The translations under genes were made by a program, and so were the position numbers. Positions 33,498 to 43,323 of a DNA stretch of 64,000 nt are shown here, piece by piece. The notes under the pieces were generated by a model, which worked only from the letters and a program-made list of their open reading frames with translations, had not been told where the DNA came from and did not search any database. How positions within the stretch are numbered: the first letter of the stretch is position 1; the number at the start of each line of letters is the position of its first letter. Origin of the DNA: UTCHB3 sp002050155 (GTDB lineage: Bacteria; Bacteroidota; Ignavibacteria; Ignavibacteriales; Ignavibacteriaceae); contig CP129491.1 of NCBI GenBank assembly GCA_030584105.1, forward strand, positions 3,303,736 through 3,367,735. Direction: 5' to 3'.

Positions 33498-35126
33498 ATG
33501 AACATAAATTTTAGAGATATTCCCGGGCAGTCACCCCTGTTTCTTGATTACCTTTACAACTTCAAAAATGTGGCGAAATATTATATTAAAGATTTCAGAA
33601 ACGAACAGATTTACGAGCCACACTTCCGTGATGTTCTCTCAAAATACCCGACTGACCGGCGGGAGCTTGCAGCTGCCATCAAAAATCAATATCTTAACAA
33701 AAGAATTTCTGTTAAAACTTCCCGGAATATCAAATTTCTTGAGGAGAAAAACACCCTTGTTATTGCCACCGGGCAACAGCTTGGCATTGCAGGAGGACCC
33801 CTTTACACGATCTACAAAACTATTTCCGCTATTAAATTAGCCGCTGATTTAACCGAAAAATTCCCCGATTTCAACTTTGTGCCTGTCTTTTGGCTTGCCG
33901 GTGACGACCACGATTTCAGGGAAATTCAGTCGATCAATGTGATCAACAAAGAAAGCAAATTGGAAAAAATCACTTACTCGATCGATGAAGACCCCGAAAA
34001 GGACTTTGGAAGTGTCGGCAGCATGATTTTGGAATCGGATATTGAAGATTTCTTCACACAGTTGCGCAGCAGTTTGAGGGAAACTGAGTTTACAAACGAT
34101 GTTATAACTTTCCTTTCCGGAATTTATGAAAAGGGTAGGACGATTGCCGATTCGTTCACCGAAATGATGTATAAGTTTTTTGATAAATACGGTTTGGTTA
34201 TCTGCAACCCACAGACAGAAGAGATTAAAAGGCTGCTGATCCCTGTTTTCAGGCACGAAATTGAAAACTACCGCACGCACGCTTCAAAGCTGATTCAGGT
34301 GAGCGCAGGGTTGGATGAAGAGTACCACGCACAAGTGAAAATAAGGCCGATAAACATCTTCATAAACAACGAAACCGGGCGGCACCTGCTTGACCCGTTG
34401 GAAAATGACGAGTTCCGCCTGAAAAGGAAAAAAGTTAAATTCACCAAAGACGAACTGCTTCAACTGTTGGAGACTTCACCCGAAATTTTCAGCGCTAATG
34501 TGATTCTGCGTCCGATTTGTCAGGATTACCTTTTCCCGACTGCTTTTTATATCGGGGGGCCCGCCGAGGTCGCTTACTTTGCGCAGATAGTTCAGCTTTA
34601 TAAAATGTTCAACTTAGCCACACCGATCGCGTATCCAAGGCTTAGCGCTACTATTGTTGAGAAATCAGTGCAGACACTTCTGCAAAGGTTTGGCATTACC
34701 ATTGAAGATTTCTTCAAACTCAAAAGAGAGATTTTCAATAAAGTTGCATCTATGATTTCGGAATATGACATCGACGGCAAGTTTCAGGATGCAGAGGGAA
34801 AACTCGCCGAAGTTTACGATGATCTGAAGAACTACCTTGCAGATGTGGAGAACACACTGGCTGACCCAGTAGAGAAAAGCAAGATAAAGGCGCTTCAACA
34901 CCTTTCTGATCTGAAAGCAAAAGCGGAAGCTGCAAGGCTGCGAAAGCATGAAAACACGATGAACCGGTTGGATAAATCGTATGCGCTGCTGTTACCCGAA
35001 AACAACCTGCAGGAAAGGGAGTTGAACTATTTCTATTTTGCAAACAAATACGGGCTTGGTTTTTTCGAATACCTTATCGAAAAACTTCAGATTAACGAAC
35101 ACGACCACAGTGTAATTTTCCTCTGA
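33498..35126 (+). CDS. bshC: Putative cysteine ligase BshC (bacillithiol synthesis)
   Basis: A 542-residue protein. The ATG 33498 follows CCGGAG. Family signatures are LVIATGQQLGIAGGPLYTIYKTISAIKLA near residue 90, FVPVFWLAGDDHDFREI near 128, the central LRPICQDYLFPTAFYIGGPAE near 340 and a coiled-coil segment near 430-500. BshC adds cysteine to GlcN-malate to form bacillithiol, a thiol redox buffer in Firmicutes and several FCB groups. The length matches the family. It overlaps the next gene by one base (TGATG at 35124-35128), so the two are coupled. Confidence 0.92.
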   Translation: MNINFRDIPGQSPLFLDYLYNFKNVAKYYIKDFRNEQIYEPHFRDVLSKYPTDRRELAAAIKNQYLNKRISVKTSRNIKFLEEKNTLVIATGQQLGIAGGPLYTIYKTISAIKLAADLTEKFPDFNFVPVFWLAGDDHDFREIQSINVINKESKLEKITYSIDEDPEKDFGSVGSMILESDIEDFFTQLRSSLRETEFTNDVITFLSGIYEKGRTIADSFTEMMYKFFDKYGLVICNPQTEEIKRLLIPVFRHEIENYRTHASKLIQVSAGLDEEYHAQVKIRPINIFINNETGRHLLDPLENDEFRLKRKKVKFTKDELLQLLETSPEIFSANVILRPICQDYLFPTAFYIGGPAEVAYFAQIVQLYKMFNLATPIAYPRLSATIVEKSVQTLLQRFGITIEDFFKLKREIFNKVASMISEYDIDGKFQDAEGKLAEVYDDLKNYLADVENTLADPVEKSKIKALQHLSDLKAKAEAARLRKHENTMNRLDKSYALLLPENNLQERELNYFYFANKYGLGFFEYLIEKLQINEHDHSVIFL

Positions 35127-36013
35127 TGAAAAATCATAATTTTGTACCCGTTACTCTCCTTTTTCTGCTGTTTGTGGTTTTTCTGCAATTTTCTGCGGTT
35201 GCTCAGCAGGAAAGTGGAAGGTTATACAAGTTCCGGTTGGATAACGCACCTTTCCCCGATCCGGGGCGCGCTTCGGGCTACAACGGGCTTTCTTACGCAG
35301 GGCACTACGACGATAACACCGTTGCCGTTTACATTCCACCGGGGTACAAAGATAACGGCAGTACCGACATTGTTTTCTATTTTCACGGATGGTATAACAC
35401 GGTTGATGGCGTGCTAAGCGGGTTCAAGATGATTGAGCAATTTCTTGAAGCGCGCAAGAACGCTATTTTGGTTATACCGGAAGGACCCAAAAATGCTGCT
35501 GACTCTTATTACGGGAAATTGGAAAGAGAGAACGGCTTCTTAAATTTAGTGATGGAAATTTTGGATTCGCTGAAGGGGCGAACTGAAATTGAAGAGACTA
35601 TTCCCGGTAAAATTGTGGTTGCGTGTCACTCAGGTGGGGTGAGGGTTCTTTCAAAAATTTTGAAGCAGGGAGGTGTTACTCATCAAATCAGGGATGTCTA
35701 TCTCTTCGATGCTACTTACGGGTATATTGATGAATATTTAGACTGGCTGATGACCTTCGAGGGAAAGTTAATTTCGATTTGGACTGAAGGCTCCGGCACC
35801 AGAGACGGTACGATGAGGATGATCCAAAGGCTGAAAGACGCCGGAATCCCTTTCTTAAACATTGATGAGGTGAACCTCACTAAGGATGATCTCATTTTTA
35901 ACCGGATTGTAATAATTAAAACACCATTGGCACACAGCGACCTCGTTTTTTTAACAGGTAACTTCACTAAATTTCTGAACACAAGCATGTTAGACTTATT
36001 GGAAGTAAGGTGA
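35126..36013 (+). CDS. Secreted alpha/beta-hydrolase-like protein
   Basis: A 295-residue protein with signal peptide (to about 26, ending VAQ). The fold looks like an alpha/beta hydrolase: AVYIPPGYKDNG and IVFYFHGWYNTVDG (oxyanion region, about residues 77-92), NAILVIPEGPK, then IVVACHSGGVRVLS near 168 with Ser in the nucleophile elbow. An Asp around FDATYG (near 192) and the late TPLAHSDLV with His near 275 complete a plausible triad. The substrate is unknown; an esterase or peptidase role is possible. It follows bshC with a one-base overlap. The stop codon lies in the stem of a terminator. Confidence 0.8.
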   Translation: MKNHNFVPVTLLFLLFVVFLQFSAVAQQESGRLYKFRLDNAPFPDPGRASGYNGLSYAGHYDDNTVAVYIPPGYKDNGSTDIVFYFHGWYNTVDGVLSGFKMIEQFLEARKNAILVIPEGPKNAADSYYGKLERENGFLNLVMEILDSLKGRTEIEETIPGKIVVACHSGGVRVLSKILKQGGVTHQIRDVYLFDATYGYIDEYLDWLMTFEGKLISIWTEGSGTRDGTMRMIQRLKDAGIPFLNIDEVNLTKDDLIFNRIVIIKTPLAHSDLVFLTGNFTKFLNTSMLDLLEVR

Positions 36014-36032
36014 AATTTATCACCCTTTTTTT
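36009..36032 (+). terminator. Terminator containing the hydrolase stop codon
   Basis: GGTGA (36009-36013, including TGA) pairs with TCACC (36020-36024) around a 6-nt loop, followed by C and seven T. Confidence 0.7.
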
Positions 36033-36881
36033 CTTAATGAAAATTGAACAGATTTTAGTAAAATTTGCTCTAAATCATATCGATTTAATTTATTAATTGA
36101 TATATTCAGTATTGATTAATTGAAAATATTATGTCAAATAACACTAAAATTTTGCTTTTTTACTCCCCGTCTGATGAAATTCATTTGATTACGGATGAAA
36201 TAAAGAAAGTAATTGAATCTCCTGAGATTGAACATGTTACTGACTTTTCAGAATTGGAGAGAACGCTTCACAAATATAACCCGTCAATTGCAGTTCTTTT
36301 GTTTCAGTCAACGGTTAAAAATGCGGTCAGCAGTGTAAAAATTGTTAAGCAATTCAACCAACTTATTCCTGTTATCGTAATTTCCGACCCATCGGATGAA
36401 GCAACCGTGATCGAAGTGATGAAAGCCGGTGCAGATGACTACATTCATCGCTCTCATCCCGAGAAAATTGAAAACGCAATTATTGCAGCACTTTCCAAAA
36501 GAAGCAAAGATATTGACAGGGAAGCCGCGCTTAAAATTCTGATTCATAACGAGGCAAGGTACCGGAACTTCTTCAGGGAACATCCCGCGATGAAACTGCT
36601 CATCGATCCCGATTCGGGGCAAATTATTGAAGCTAATATAAGTGCCGCAAAATTTTACGGCTACACCATCTCCGAGTTTAAAACTAAGCAAATTCAGGAG
36701 TTAAGTATTTACGATTCAGTGACTGTGTTAAATGGTCTGAGGCAAAGCGTTTTTTTGGGTGGTAGGAGAATTGTAACTCAACACAAAAAAGCTAACGGGA
36801 TAATTGTTGATGTGGAAATTGAAGCCGGTGTACTGGTTCAGCGGAAAACAGAATTTTAACAGTTGAAAATAATGTAGAAAG

Positions 36882-37784
36882 TCAGGCATAATCCTGCACC
36901 TTCATCCTTAGTAATTTAGCGTTCAAAAGTTTTTTGTTTCTCTCCTTTAATTTAGCATCTACACGGTTAAATAAAAAGTCTTCCGGAGTCAAAAAGAACA
37001 AGGAAGAGTGTAGTCGTTCGGTATTATAATAGTCAATAAACTTTCCCACCTGCTCTCTTGCATCATCAAGATCAATCATCGAAATTCTTGCAATACACTC
37101 TCTCCTGATGGTTCGGTGATACCGTTCAATTTTGCCGTTAGCTTGCGGATAACTGACAGAGGTTCTGATGTGCTCGAGTCCGGCAAACCTTAGGAATGCT
37201 GCAAAGTCCTTAGAGACAAATTGAGAGCCGTTGTCGGAAATGATCCTAGGACGGTAACCCTCACATTTCTCAAGGGCTCTCTGAAGAGTGATCTGAACAT
37301 CAATCTCCTGCATATTTGTCCTGAGTTCGTGATGGACAATATAGCGACTGTATCCGTCGATCACGGAGATCAAAAACAAGAAAGAACCTTTGAAGTTAAC
37401 ATATTTAATATCAGTGTGCCAATGTTGGTGAATGCCTGTTGGCTGAACAAACCCCGTTCCTTTCTTCGAACTTTTAACCGTATTCCATCGGTTAAGCAGT
37501 CCTGCAGATTTTAGAACACGGTATGTAGTAGAAGGACTTACGGCAACAACATCAGCATCGAGCATCAAATAAGTCAGTCTTCGGTACCCTTCTCCCGGGT
37601 GTTCACGGGCATAGTCAATGATGGCCTTTCTCTCCCAATTTAGGAGATAACCTCCCTTTGGTATTTTACCGTTATGCCTGTTACCGGTACCTGATCGTTT
37701 CCTCCAATCATAAAACTTCGCGGTACTAATACCTATTAGAGTCAGTAGCGATTTAATGGTGTAGTCTGTTATGGGACTTATCAT
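36882..37784 (-). CDS. IS3-family transposase OrfB (integrase catalytic domain)
   Basis: A 300-residue product with DDE motifs: WHTDIKYVNF (first Asp), an rve core with IISDNGSQFVSKDF (second Asp) and PQANGKIERYHRTIRRE (Glu). An HTH_21-like stretch (REHPGEGYRRLTYLMLD) lies upstream of the catalytic part. It starts with ATG 37784, but the open frame continues upstream without a stop to the A8 run, so it is probably made mainly as a frameshifted OrfAB fusion. It is intact, so the element may still be mobile. Confidence 0.93.
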   Translation of the reverse strand: MISPITDYTIKSLLTLIGISTAKFYDWRKRSGTGNRHNGKIPKGGYLLNWERKAIIDYAREHPGEGYRRLTYLMLDADVVAVSPSTTYRVLKSAGLLNRWNTVKSSKKGTGFVQPTGIHQHWHTDIKYVNFKGSFLFLISVIDGYSRYIVHHELRTNMQEIDVQITLQRALEKCEGYRPRIISDNGSQFVSKDFAAFLRFAGLEHIRTSVSYPQANGKIERYHRTIRRECIARISMIDLDDAREQVGKFIDYYNTERLHSSLFFLTPEDFLFNRVDAKLKERNKKLLNAKLLRMKVQDYA

Positions 37785-37837
37785 CTGAATAAACCGAATA
37801 ATTGAGTCTCGAATATCAGGTTCAACCCAAAGCCCAT

Positions 37838-38152
37838 TCAGAGATCCCCACCGATACTTTTTTTTATTTCTATGTTCTCTCTAAGGAGGAATGATATAGC
37901 TTCATCCCTTTTGCGGAGCTTCTCTTCGAGTTGCTCTACTTTGCCTGAACTCAGCCGTTCTTCAGCAGACTTGCCTGCGCTCTTAGCAAAAATCGATGTT
38001 GCATTTTCGAAGAGTTTCTTTTTCCATGCGTATATATCGTTGACATGAATACCGTACTTCTCAGCGACTTGGCTGATGGATAGTTTATTCTCAAGAAGTT
38101 CTCTGAGAATGATGACTTTTTGCTCGGGGGTGAATCTCTTTTTCGTTTGCAT
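37838..38152 (-). CDS. IS3-family transposase OrfA
   Basis: A 104-residue helix-turn-helix protein: KKRFTPEQKVIILRELLENKLSISQVAEKYGIHVNDIYAWKKKLF, followed by a leucine-zipper-like helix (SSGKVEQLEEKLRKRDEAISFLLREN). These are the DNA-binding and dimerising parts typical of IS3 OrfA (HTH_Tnp_1 type). It ends shortly after an A8 run that would allow a -1 shift into OrfB. Confidence 0.92.
   Translation of the reverse strand: MQTKKRFTPEQKVIILRELLENKLSISQVAEKYGIHVNDIYAWKKKLFENATSIFAKSAGKSAEERLSSGKVEQLEEKLRKRDEAISFLLRENIEIKKSIGGDL
37858..37865 (-). other. Programmed -1 frameshift site (A8) between OrfA and OrfB
   Basis: Eight consecutive A on the - strand, with zero-frame codons ATA AAA AAA AGT. 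Sliding back one base gives AAG TAT CGG, which is the frame of OrfB, and no stop occurs between this point and the OrfB ATG. This is the usual way IS3 elements make the active fusion transposase. Confidence 0.8.
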
Positions 38153-39589
38153 GAAAGGAATCTCCTTTTTTATTATTTTACATTAAATAAATTTACGAAA
38201 TTCCATTTCCACTTGAAGCATTACACCGGATTATTCAAAACAGACGATAAAGCTCTGATTTACGCAATTATCACCGACATCTCAGAAAGAGTTGCAAATG
38301 ATAAAAGAATGCAACTTTTTGCTTTTGCAATCGAAGAAAGCCCGGTTGCAATTATGATTTCCTCCGCCGACTTCAATATTCAGTATGTAAATAAAAAGTT
38401 TTCTGAACTTTATGGATATGATTATGCGGATGTTTTTGGGCAACATGTTTCTATTCTATCTGTACCGGATGCTTACGAAACCCAATACTCCGGTATTAGG
38501 GAGTCCCTTGAAAACAATGACGGTTGGATCGGGACAGTTCAGTTAAAGAGAAAGAATGAAAAGCTTTTATGGGCAGATGTGGTAATGTCTGTCCACAGGA
38601 ATGTGTCAGGTAATGTTCAAATGCACATCACCTACTCTTTGGATGTTTCCGATCGCGTGAAAATGGTGCAGGAACTTATTGACGCGAAGAATAAAGCGGA
38701 AGAAATGGTGAAACTGAAATCGGATTTTCTTGCAGCCATGAGCCATGAACTTAGAACACCATTCATCGGAATTATGGGAAGTGCTGAGGTGCTTAGGGAT
38801 GAACTTGAGAACGAAGACCTCAGCGAGTTTGCTGACATTATCTTCACTTCAGCTAAAAGAATGCAGACTACTTTGGAGAAGATTCTATTAATCTCCGATC
38901 TTGACCATACAGACACAAATATTCGATTCAGAAAGGTTGATTTAAGAAGTGTGTTCAGCAAAATTATTTCTGAAAACAGAACTATTGCCGAGCACAAAGG
39001 ATTAACATTTGAAGTGAATCTAAATTTTGAGGGGATCGAGTTTATCAGTGATCAGGACTACTTACTTTATACCGTAGGTAATATCATTCAAAATGCCGTT
39101 ATTTATACTCAGGTTGGAAAAGTTAAAATTACCGGGGAAGCAATTAAAGTTAACAGTGAATCCGGGATTTCAATTACAGTTTCGGATACCGGAATCGGCA
39201 TTCCCGAGGATAAACAGCATCTTATATGGGAAGAATTCAGGCAAATTAGCGAGGGGCAAACCCGTAACTATGAGGGGACAGGCTTAGGGCTGGCGATCGC
39301 AAAAAGGTGTATTGAAAAATTGAAAGGCACTATTTCGCTAAAAAGTACTTACGGCGTCGGTTCCGAGTTTACAATTAAAATCCCTTCTCACGAACTTGAT
39401 GAAGTTGTATAATATAGATCATTAGTCTAAAAAAATATTTTTGTTACATTAATTCAGTTATATATTTTTGTTGGCTGTTTTACATATTTTTATGACTGTA
39501 AAACAATTTTTTCTTATGGGCAATTAACCCGGGTTATTCCGTCTGTCTGAAGAACCTGCGTTGTTGTTAGCAATTCTTTGGAAGTTCCT

Positions 39590-41452
39590 ATGACAGAGAA
39601 GATAAAAGTTTTAATGGTTACCGACAACTCGGAGGACATCCTTCTTGTCAGGAACGAACTTCAAAAATATTGGGGCACCGCCGTTGTTCAGCAGGTAAGG
39701 AACGAAGCTGAATTTAAAAATCAGCTTTCAGAATTAAAACCGGATGTAATAATCACCGCTTATCACCTTTCAGGATTCGAAGGGCTTTCCGTTCTTTATT
39801 ATGTGAAGGAATCCGACCTTTTTATTCCCGTAATCTTCTTTACCGACCCCCATGGTGACGAAATTGCAGTTAATTGCCTAAAATCAGGTGCTGCCGACTA
39901 TCTGCTCCGGACGCAAATCGGGCTGTTAAAAGATTCCATTTTTCGGGCTTTTGAGAGAATTGAATTGGGGGCAAAAGCTGACTTTTCAACTCTCTGGCGG
40001 GGTGAAACTTTCCGTAGGTTATTTGAGGAACACACTGCAATTTTGATTTTGTTGGATAGCGAAACGGGCAAAATTGTGAATGTGAACAAAAAGGCTGTTG
40101 AATTTTACGGCTGGCAGTATGAGGAAATGATCTCTAAATATATGTGGGATATCAACATCGATAGTGAGGATGTGGTAAGAGGCCGGATGAAGTTAGCCAT
40201 AAGTCAGGGGAAATATCATTTCGAATTTAAACATCGAAAAGCTGACGGTTCAATAGCCGATGTTGAAGTTTTTGTGGGGGCTATGGATGTTCGCGGCAGG
40301 AATTATCTTCACGCTATAGTTTACGATGTAACCGAAAAGCGAAAGATTGAAGAGCAGTACCGCTTATTAAATTTCGCCGTGGAAGAAAGCCCCGTGGCAG
40401 TTATCGTTTTAGATTCTTCCGCTAACACTGAATATGTGAACCCGGCTTATTGTGACCTGTTTGGCTATACTAAGGATGAATTACTCGGGAAAAGCTGGCG
40501 TGTGCCGAACGAGGGAATTATTTTATCTGAGAGTTTTGACGATTTATCAAGAACTTTGATGAGCGGTGAACATTGGAAAGGGACTATTCAAAACCGCACA
40601 CGGTCAGGCAAAATGATCTGGCGGGAGATGACACTTGCACCTCTGAAAGACGAAGAGGGTAACATCGTGCATATTGTCGGTGTAAGCCAGGATATTTCGG
40701 ATAAAGTACGAATGATTGAAGAACTAACGATTGCCAAACAGCAAGCTGAAGAGATGGTGAAAGTCAAGGCGAATTTCTTCTCTTCAATTAGTCATGAATT
40801 GCGCACCCCATTTATTGGAATTATGGGAAACGCTGAGTTGCTGAAAGAAGAACTTGCTGACCCGGAACACCAAAAAATGGCTGCCAAGATTTTCAACGCT
40901 TCACTTCGGATGAAAAATACACTCACTAAGTTGTTGCAACTTACCGACCTCGAGTTTAACAACAAAACACTCTTTCCGGAAAATGTTGATCTTCAAAGAT
41001 TGCTCGTTGATGTGATTGAAGAATACTCAAACGAAGCTAATGAAAAAGGAATCAGGATTACCACAGATTTCTGTCAGCCCAATTTTGAGTTTTGGAGTGA
41101 TAAAGATTGTATTCGTGATATTGTTTCTAACCTGTTGAGTAACGCTGTTATTTTCACTCCTTCGGGCGATGTGAGGGTTTCTTGCGGTGAAGATAATTCA
41201 AACGGTCGAAAGGCGGTTTTTATAAAAATTGCTGATACCGGTATCGGTATCCCCCCTAAAAAGCTCGAGCTTATTTGGGAAGATTTCCGTCAGGTGAGCG
41301 AGGGCTACTCTCGTGAATATGAAGGCACAGGTTTAGGGCTGCCAATTGTTAAGAGGATATTAAACTTAATTAGCGGCACCATTTCCGTTTCCAGCACACT
41401 TGGTGAAGGGACTGAGTTTACTGTATATCTGATTTCTCTTAAGGCAGAATAG
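39590..41452 (+). CDS. Hybrid REC-PAS-PAS sensor histidine kinase
   Basis: A 620-residue kinase. ATG 39590 is preferred to a TTG at 39578 because the receiver begins there (MTEKIKVLMVTDNSEDILLV). Order: receiver (1-125), PAS (about 140-255), PAS (about 262-380), HisKA (FFSSISHELRTPFIGIMG, His near residue 403) and HATPase_c (NLLSNAVIFTPSG, DTGIGIPPKK, GTGLGLPIVKR). The expected receiver Asp is replaced (PDVIITAYHLSGF has Ala where SDYxLPG-type proteins have Asp), so the domain should not be phosphorylated and may serve only for interactions. It is cytoplasmic, with no transmembrane segment. It is a paralogue of the kinase broken by the IS and about half a kilobase downstream; no partner response regulator is adjacent. 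Confidence 0.9.
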   Translation: MTEKIKVLMVTDNSEDILLVRNELQKYWGTAVVQQVRNEAEFKNQLSELKPDVIITAYHLSGFEGLSVLYYVKESDLFIPVIFFTDPHGDEIAVNCLKSGAADYLLRTQIGLLKDSIFRAFERIELGAKADFSTLWRGETFRRLFEEHTAILILLDSETGKIVNVNKKAVEFYGWQYEEMISKYMWDINIDSEDVVRGRMKLAISQGKYHFEFKHRKADGSIADVEVFVGAMDVRGRNYLHAIVYDVTEKRKIEEQYRLLNFAVEESPVAVIVLDSSANTEYVNPAYCDLFGYTKDELLGKSWRVPNEGIILSESFDDLSRTLMSGEHWKGTIQNRTRSGKMIWREMTLAPLKDEEGNIVHIVGVSQDISDKVRMIEELTIAKQQAEEMVKVKANFFSSISHELRTPFIGIMGNAELLKEELADPEHQKMAAKIFNASLRMKNTLTKLLQLTDLEFNNKTLFPENVDLQRLLVDVIEEYSNEANEKGIRITTDFCQPNFEFWSDKDCIRDIVSNLLSNAVIFTPSGDVRVSCGEDNSNGRKAVFIKIADTGIGIPPKKLELIWEDFRQVSEGYSREYEGTGLGLPIVKRILNLISGTISVSSTLGEGTEFTVYLISLKAE

Positions 41453-41543
41453 AAATTTTAAGGATGTGAAATGTTCAGTAAATTATTCATTTTAATCTTA
41501 AGAATATTCGCAGCCGAGCATTTCGCTTTCGGGTGGTAATATT

Positions 41544-43319
41544 ATGCAATTCAATATTTATACTGCACTCTTCTTTTTTGCATTTTTTGTATCGGTTGTT
41601 TTATCGGTAGTCATTTATAAACGGAAAAGTGGTGTTCGTGGTGGGGGCTATTTCTTTCATTTAATAATTGCACTTGGGCTTTGGGCACTCGGAGCAGGGT
41701 TTCAATACGCGTCAGCATCGCTCGAAACAAAAATAACCTGGCAAATAATTATATATCTGTTTGTGCCGTTCATTCCTTTCGCTTTTTTGTCATTTATTCT
41801 CAGGTTTGTTCAGGCTTCACCTTTTGCAATAAAGGTTTCTAACTTTATAACATTATCTTTTCCTCTCATTATTTTTATTATTGCTGCAACCAACAATTAT
41901 CATCATTTGATGTGGAGTGAGTTTACAATAGTAACAAGCGCTGAGGGGAGCAATATCGATTTTTCACGCGGCATATTCTATTATCTTTTAGCAGTAGTGT
42001 CATATATTGCAATATTAACCAGTTTTTGGAAGCTATTAACCTCAATAGGGCACTACACGGGGGTTTTTAAGAATCAACTGATTATACTTCTGATTGCGCT
42101 GTTAATACCTACAATAGTTAACTTGACATTTATTATCACACCGACACTTCTCAACCATTTCAATGCAACGCCGATTGCATTTGTTTTTTCCTGTGTAATT
42201 ATAGCATTTGGAATTTTTAAGTATTCATTTCTTGATCTTTTCCCCACTGCCAGGCAGGTGCTTTTCGAGAATCTTCACGAGGGTGTTATTGTGCTCGATA
42301 GTGAAGGAAGAATAATTGACTGCAACAAAACGCTCTATAAATTCATCGGGCAAAGGGAATTGATCGGGAAACAAGCCACCGAAGCCTTCTCGGACCTCCC
42401 GGATTTGGTTGCTTACTGCAACTCTTCCGGCGCTGAACTTGGTGAACTGCAGTTCAACGGAAAAGTCTTTCAGTTGAATAAGCTTATGTCTAAAGACCCA
42501 AAAGCTAACAAACGGGGTAAACTGATCAGCCTGCTTGATATTACTACGATACGGGAAAATCAGGCGCTGTTGCAGGCTAACAGCGATGAGCTTAATGAAC
42601 TGAATAACGCAAAAGATAAACTCTTTTCAATTATTGCTCACGACCTGAAAAATCCCTTTTTTGGAATTATTGGGCTTTCTGACATCCTATTGGAAGATTT
42701 TGACGACCTTTCTGATTCTGAAAAACGAAATTTAATTTCTGAGATAAAAGGATCAGCCGCCGACACTTTCAAACTTTTGGAAAACCTGCTGGAATGGTCG
42801 AGGTTGCAAACGGGAAAAGTAGCTTTCAATCCGGAAGATTTTAACATAAATGAGGTGATAAACAAAGTTGCTGAGATAGTTAAATCGCAGGCAGGATTGA
42901 AACGGATTACTATTGAAACGGAACTTGCTTTGAACCTAAGCGTTTATGCCGACCCCAACATGATCACTACCGTGATCCGAAACCTTCTTACAAACGCGAT
43001 TAAATTTACAAATCCGGGCGGTAAAATTGTTCTTTCATCAGAAATTGCAGATAATTTTGCCATAGTTACTGTTGAAGATAACGGAGTTGGCTTAACAAAG
43101 GAAGAAAGCGATAAATTGTTCCGCTCCGGTGAATCAATCAGAAGTCTTGGCACAATGGGTGAAAAGGGAACCGGCTTGGGGCTTATGATATGCCAGGATT
43201 TTGTTACGCGTAACAACGGTACTATACATGTCCGCCCGAACATGGGAGATGGCGCTACTTTTTGGTTCACACTGCCACTGAGCAAAAAACAGAAACAAAC
43301 AGCCGAAATTTTGTCTTAA
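41544..43319 (+). CDS. Membrane histidine kinase with N-terminal seven-helix sensor
   Basis: A 591-residue protein. Residues about 1-230 contain seven hydrophobic helices with the 7TM histidine-kinase N-terminal pattern (FSFILRFVQASPFAIKV, LMWSEFTIVTSAEG, FKYSFLDLFPTARQ). A short PAS follows (about 235-335: HEGVIVLDSEGRIIDCNKTL). Then come HisKA with FSIIAHDLKNPFFGIIGLS (His near 370), HATPase with NLLTNAIKFTNPGG, EDNGVGLTKEE and GTGLGLMICQDF. The histidine phosphorylation sequence HDLKNP places it in a different subgroup from the HELRTP kinases upstream. It likely senses a membrane or extracellular cue. It ends 5 bp before the convergent outer-membrane gene. Confidence 0.9.
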   Translation: MQFNIYTALFFFAFFVSVVLSVVIYKRKSGVRGGGYFFHLIIALGLWALGAGFQYASASLETKITWQIIIYLFVPFIPFAFLSFILRFVQASPFAIKVSNFITLSFPLIIFIIAATNNYHHLMWSEFTIVTSAEGSNIDFSRGIFYYLLAVVSYIAILTSFWKLLTSIGHYTGVFKNQLIILLIALLIPTIVNLTFIITPTLLNHFNATPIAFVFSCVIIAFGIFKYSFLDLFPTARQVLFENLHEGVIVLDSEGRIIDCNKTLYKFIGQRELIGKQATEAFSDLPDLVAYCNSSGAELGELQFNGKVFQLNKLMSKDPKANKRGKLISLLDITTIRENQALLQANSDELNELNNAKDKLFSIIAHDLKNPFFGIIGLSDILLEDFDDLSDSEKRNLISEIKGSAADTFKLLENLLEWSRLQTGKVAFNPEDFNINEVINKVAEIVKSQAGLKRITIETELALNLSVYADPNMITTVIRNLLTNAIKFTNPGGKIVLSSEIADNFAIVTVEDNGVGLTKEESDKLFRSGESIRSLGTMGEKGTGLGLMICQDFVTRNNGTIHVRPNMGDGATFWFTLPLSKKQKQTAEILS

Positions 43320-43323
43320 ATAA

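Larger units (their letters stand above)
36829..38225 (-). mobile_element. IS3-family insertion sequence (1,397 bp) with 4-bp target duplication
   Basis: The ends are imperfect inverted repeats starting TGTACTGGTTCAGCGG at 36829 and, on the other strand, TGTAATGCTTCAAGTGG ending at 38225. They are flanked by direct CCGG copies at 36825-36828 and 38226-38229. Terminal TG...CA, 3-4 bp duplication, 1.4 kb size and an orfA/orfB pair joined by an A8 slip site fit the IS3 family (IS150/IS3-like). It carries two - strand ORFs, opposite to the host gene. A single intact insertion means recent arrival is likely. Confidence 0.93.
36131..39412 (+). pseudogene. Hybrid REC-PAS-PAS sensor histidine kinase split by an IS3-family element
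   Basis: Two parts, 36131-36828 and 38230-39412, join in frame when the element and one CCGG copy are removed. The result is a 626-residue kinase close in length to its 620-residue neighbour at 39590. The restored junction reads VDVEIEAGLFKTDDK, matching the neighbour's equivalent PAS end. Order: receiver-like domain (1-125), first PAS (about 140-250, interrupted at residue 233), second PAS (about 260-375), HisKA with LAAMSHELRTPFIG, and a HATPase with DTGIGIPEDKQ and GTGLGLAIAKR. The receiver lacks the phospho-acceptor Asp (IAVLLFQST where IxxxD is expected). As it stands only a truncated receiver-PAS protein (to 36859) is made. The kinase half might be translated from an internal start such as that near 38310. 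Confidence 0.85.

Noticed and set aside
36820..38218. TTGAAGC seen near both IS ends as a possible 7-bp target duplication
   Set aside because: Using it leaves the kinase out of frame and does not fit the inverted repeats; CCGG with TGTA...TACA ends restores the frame.
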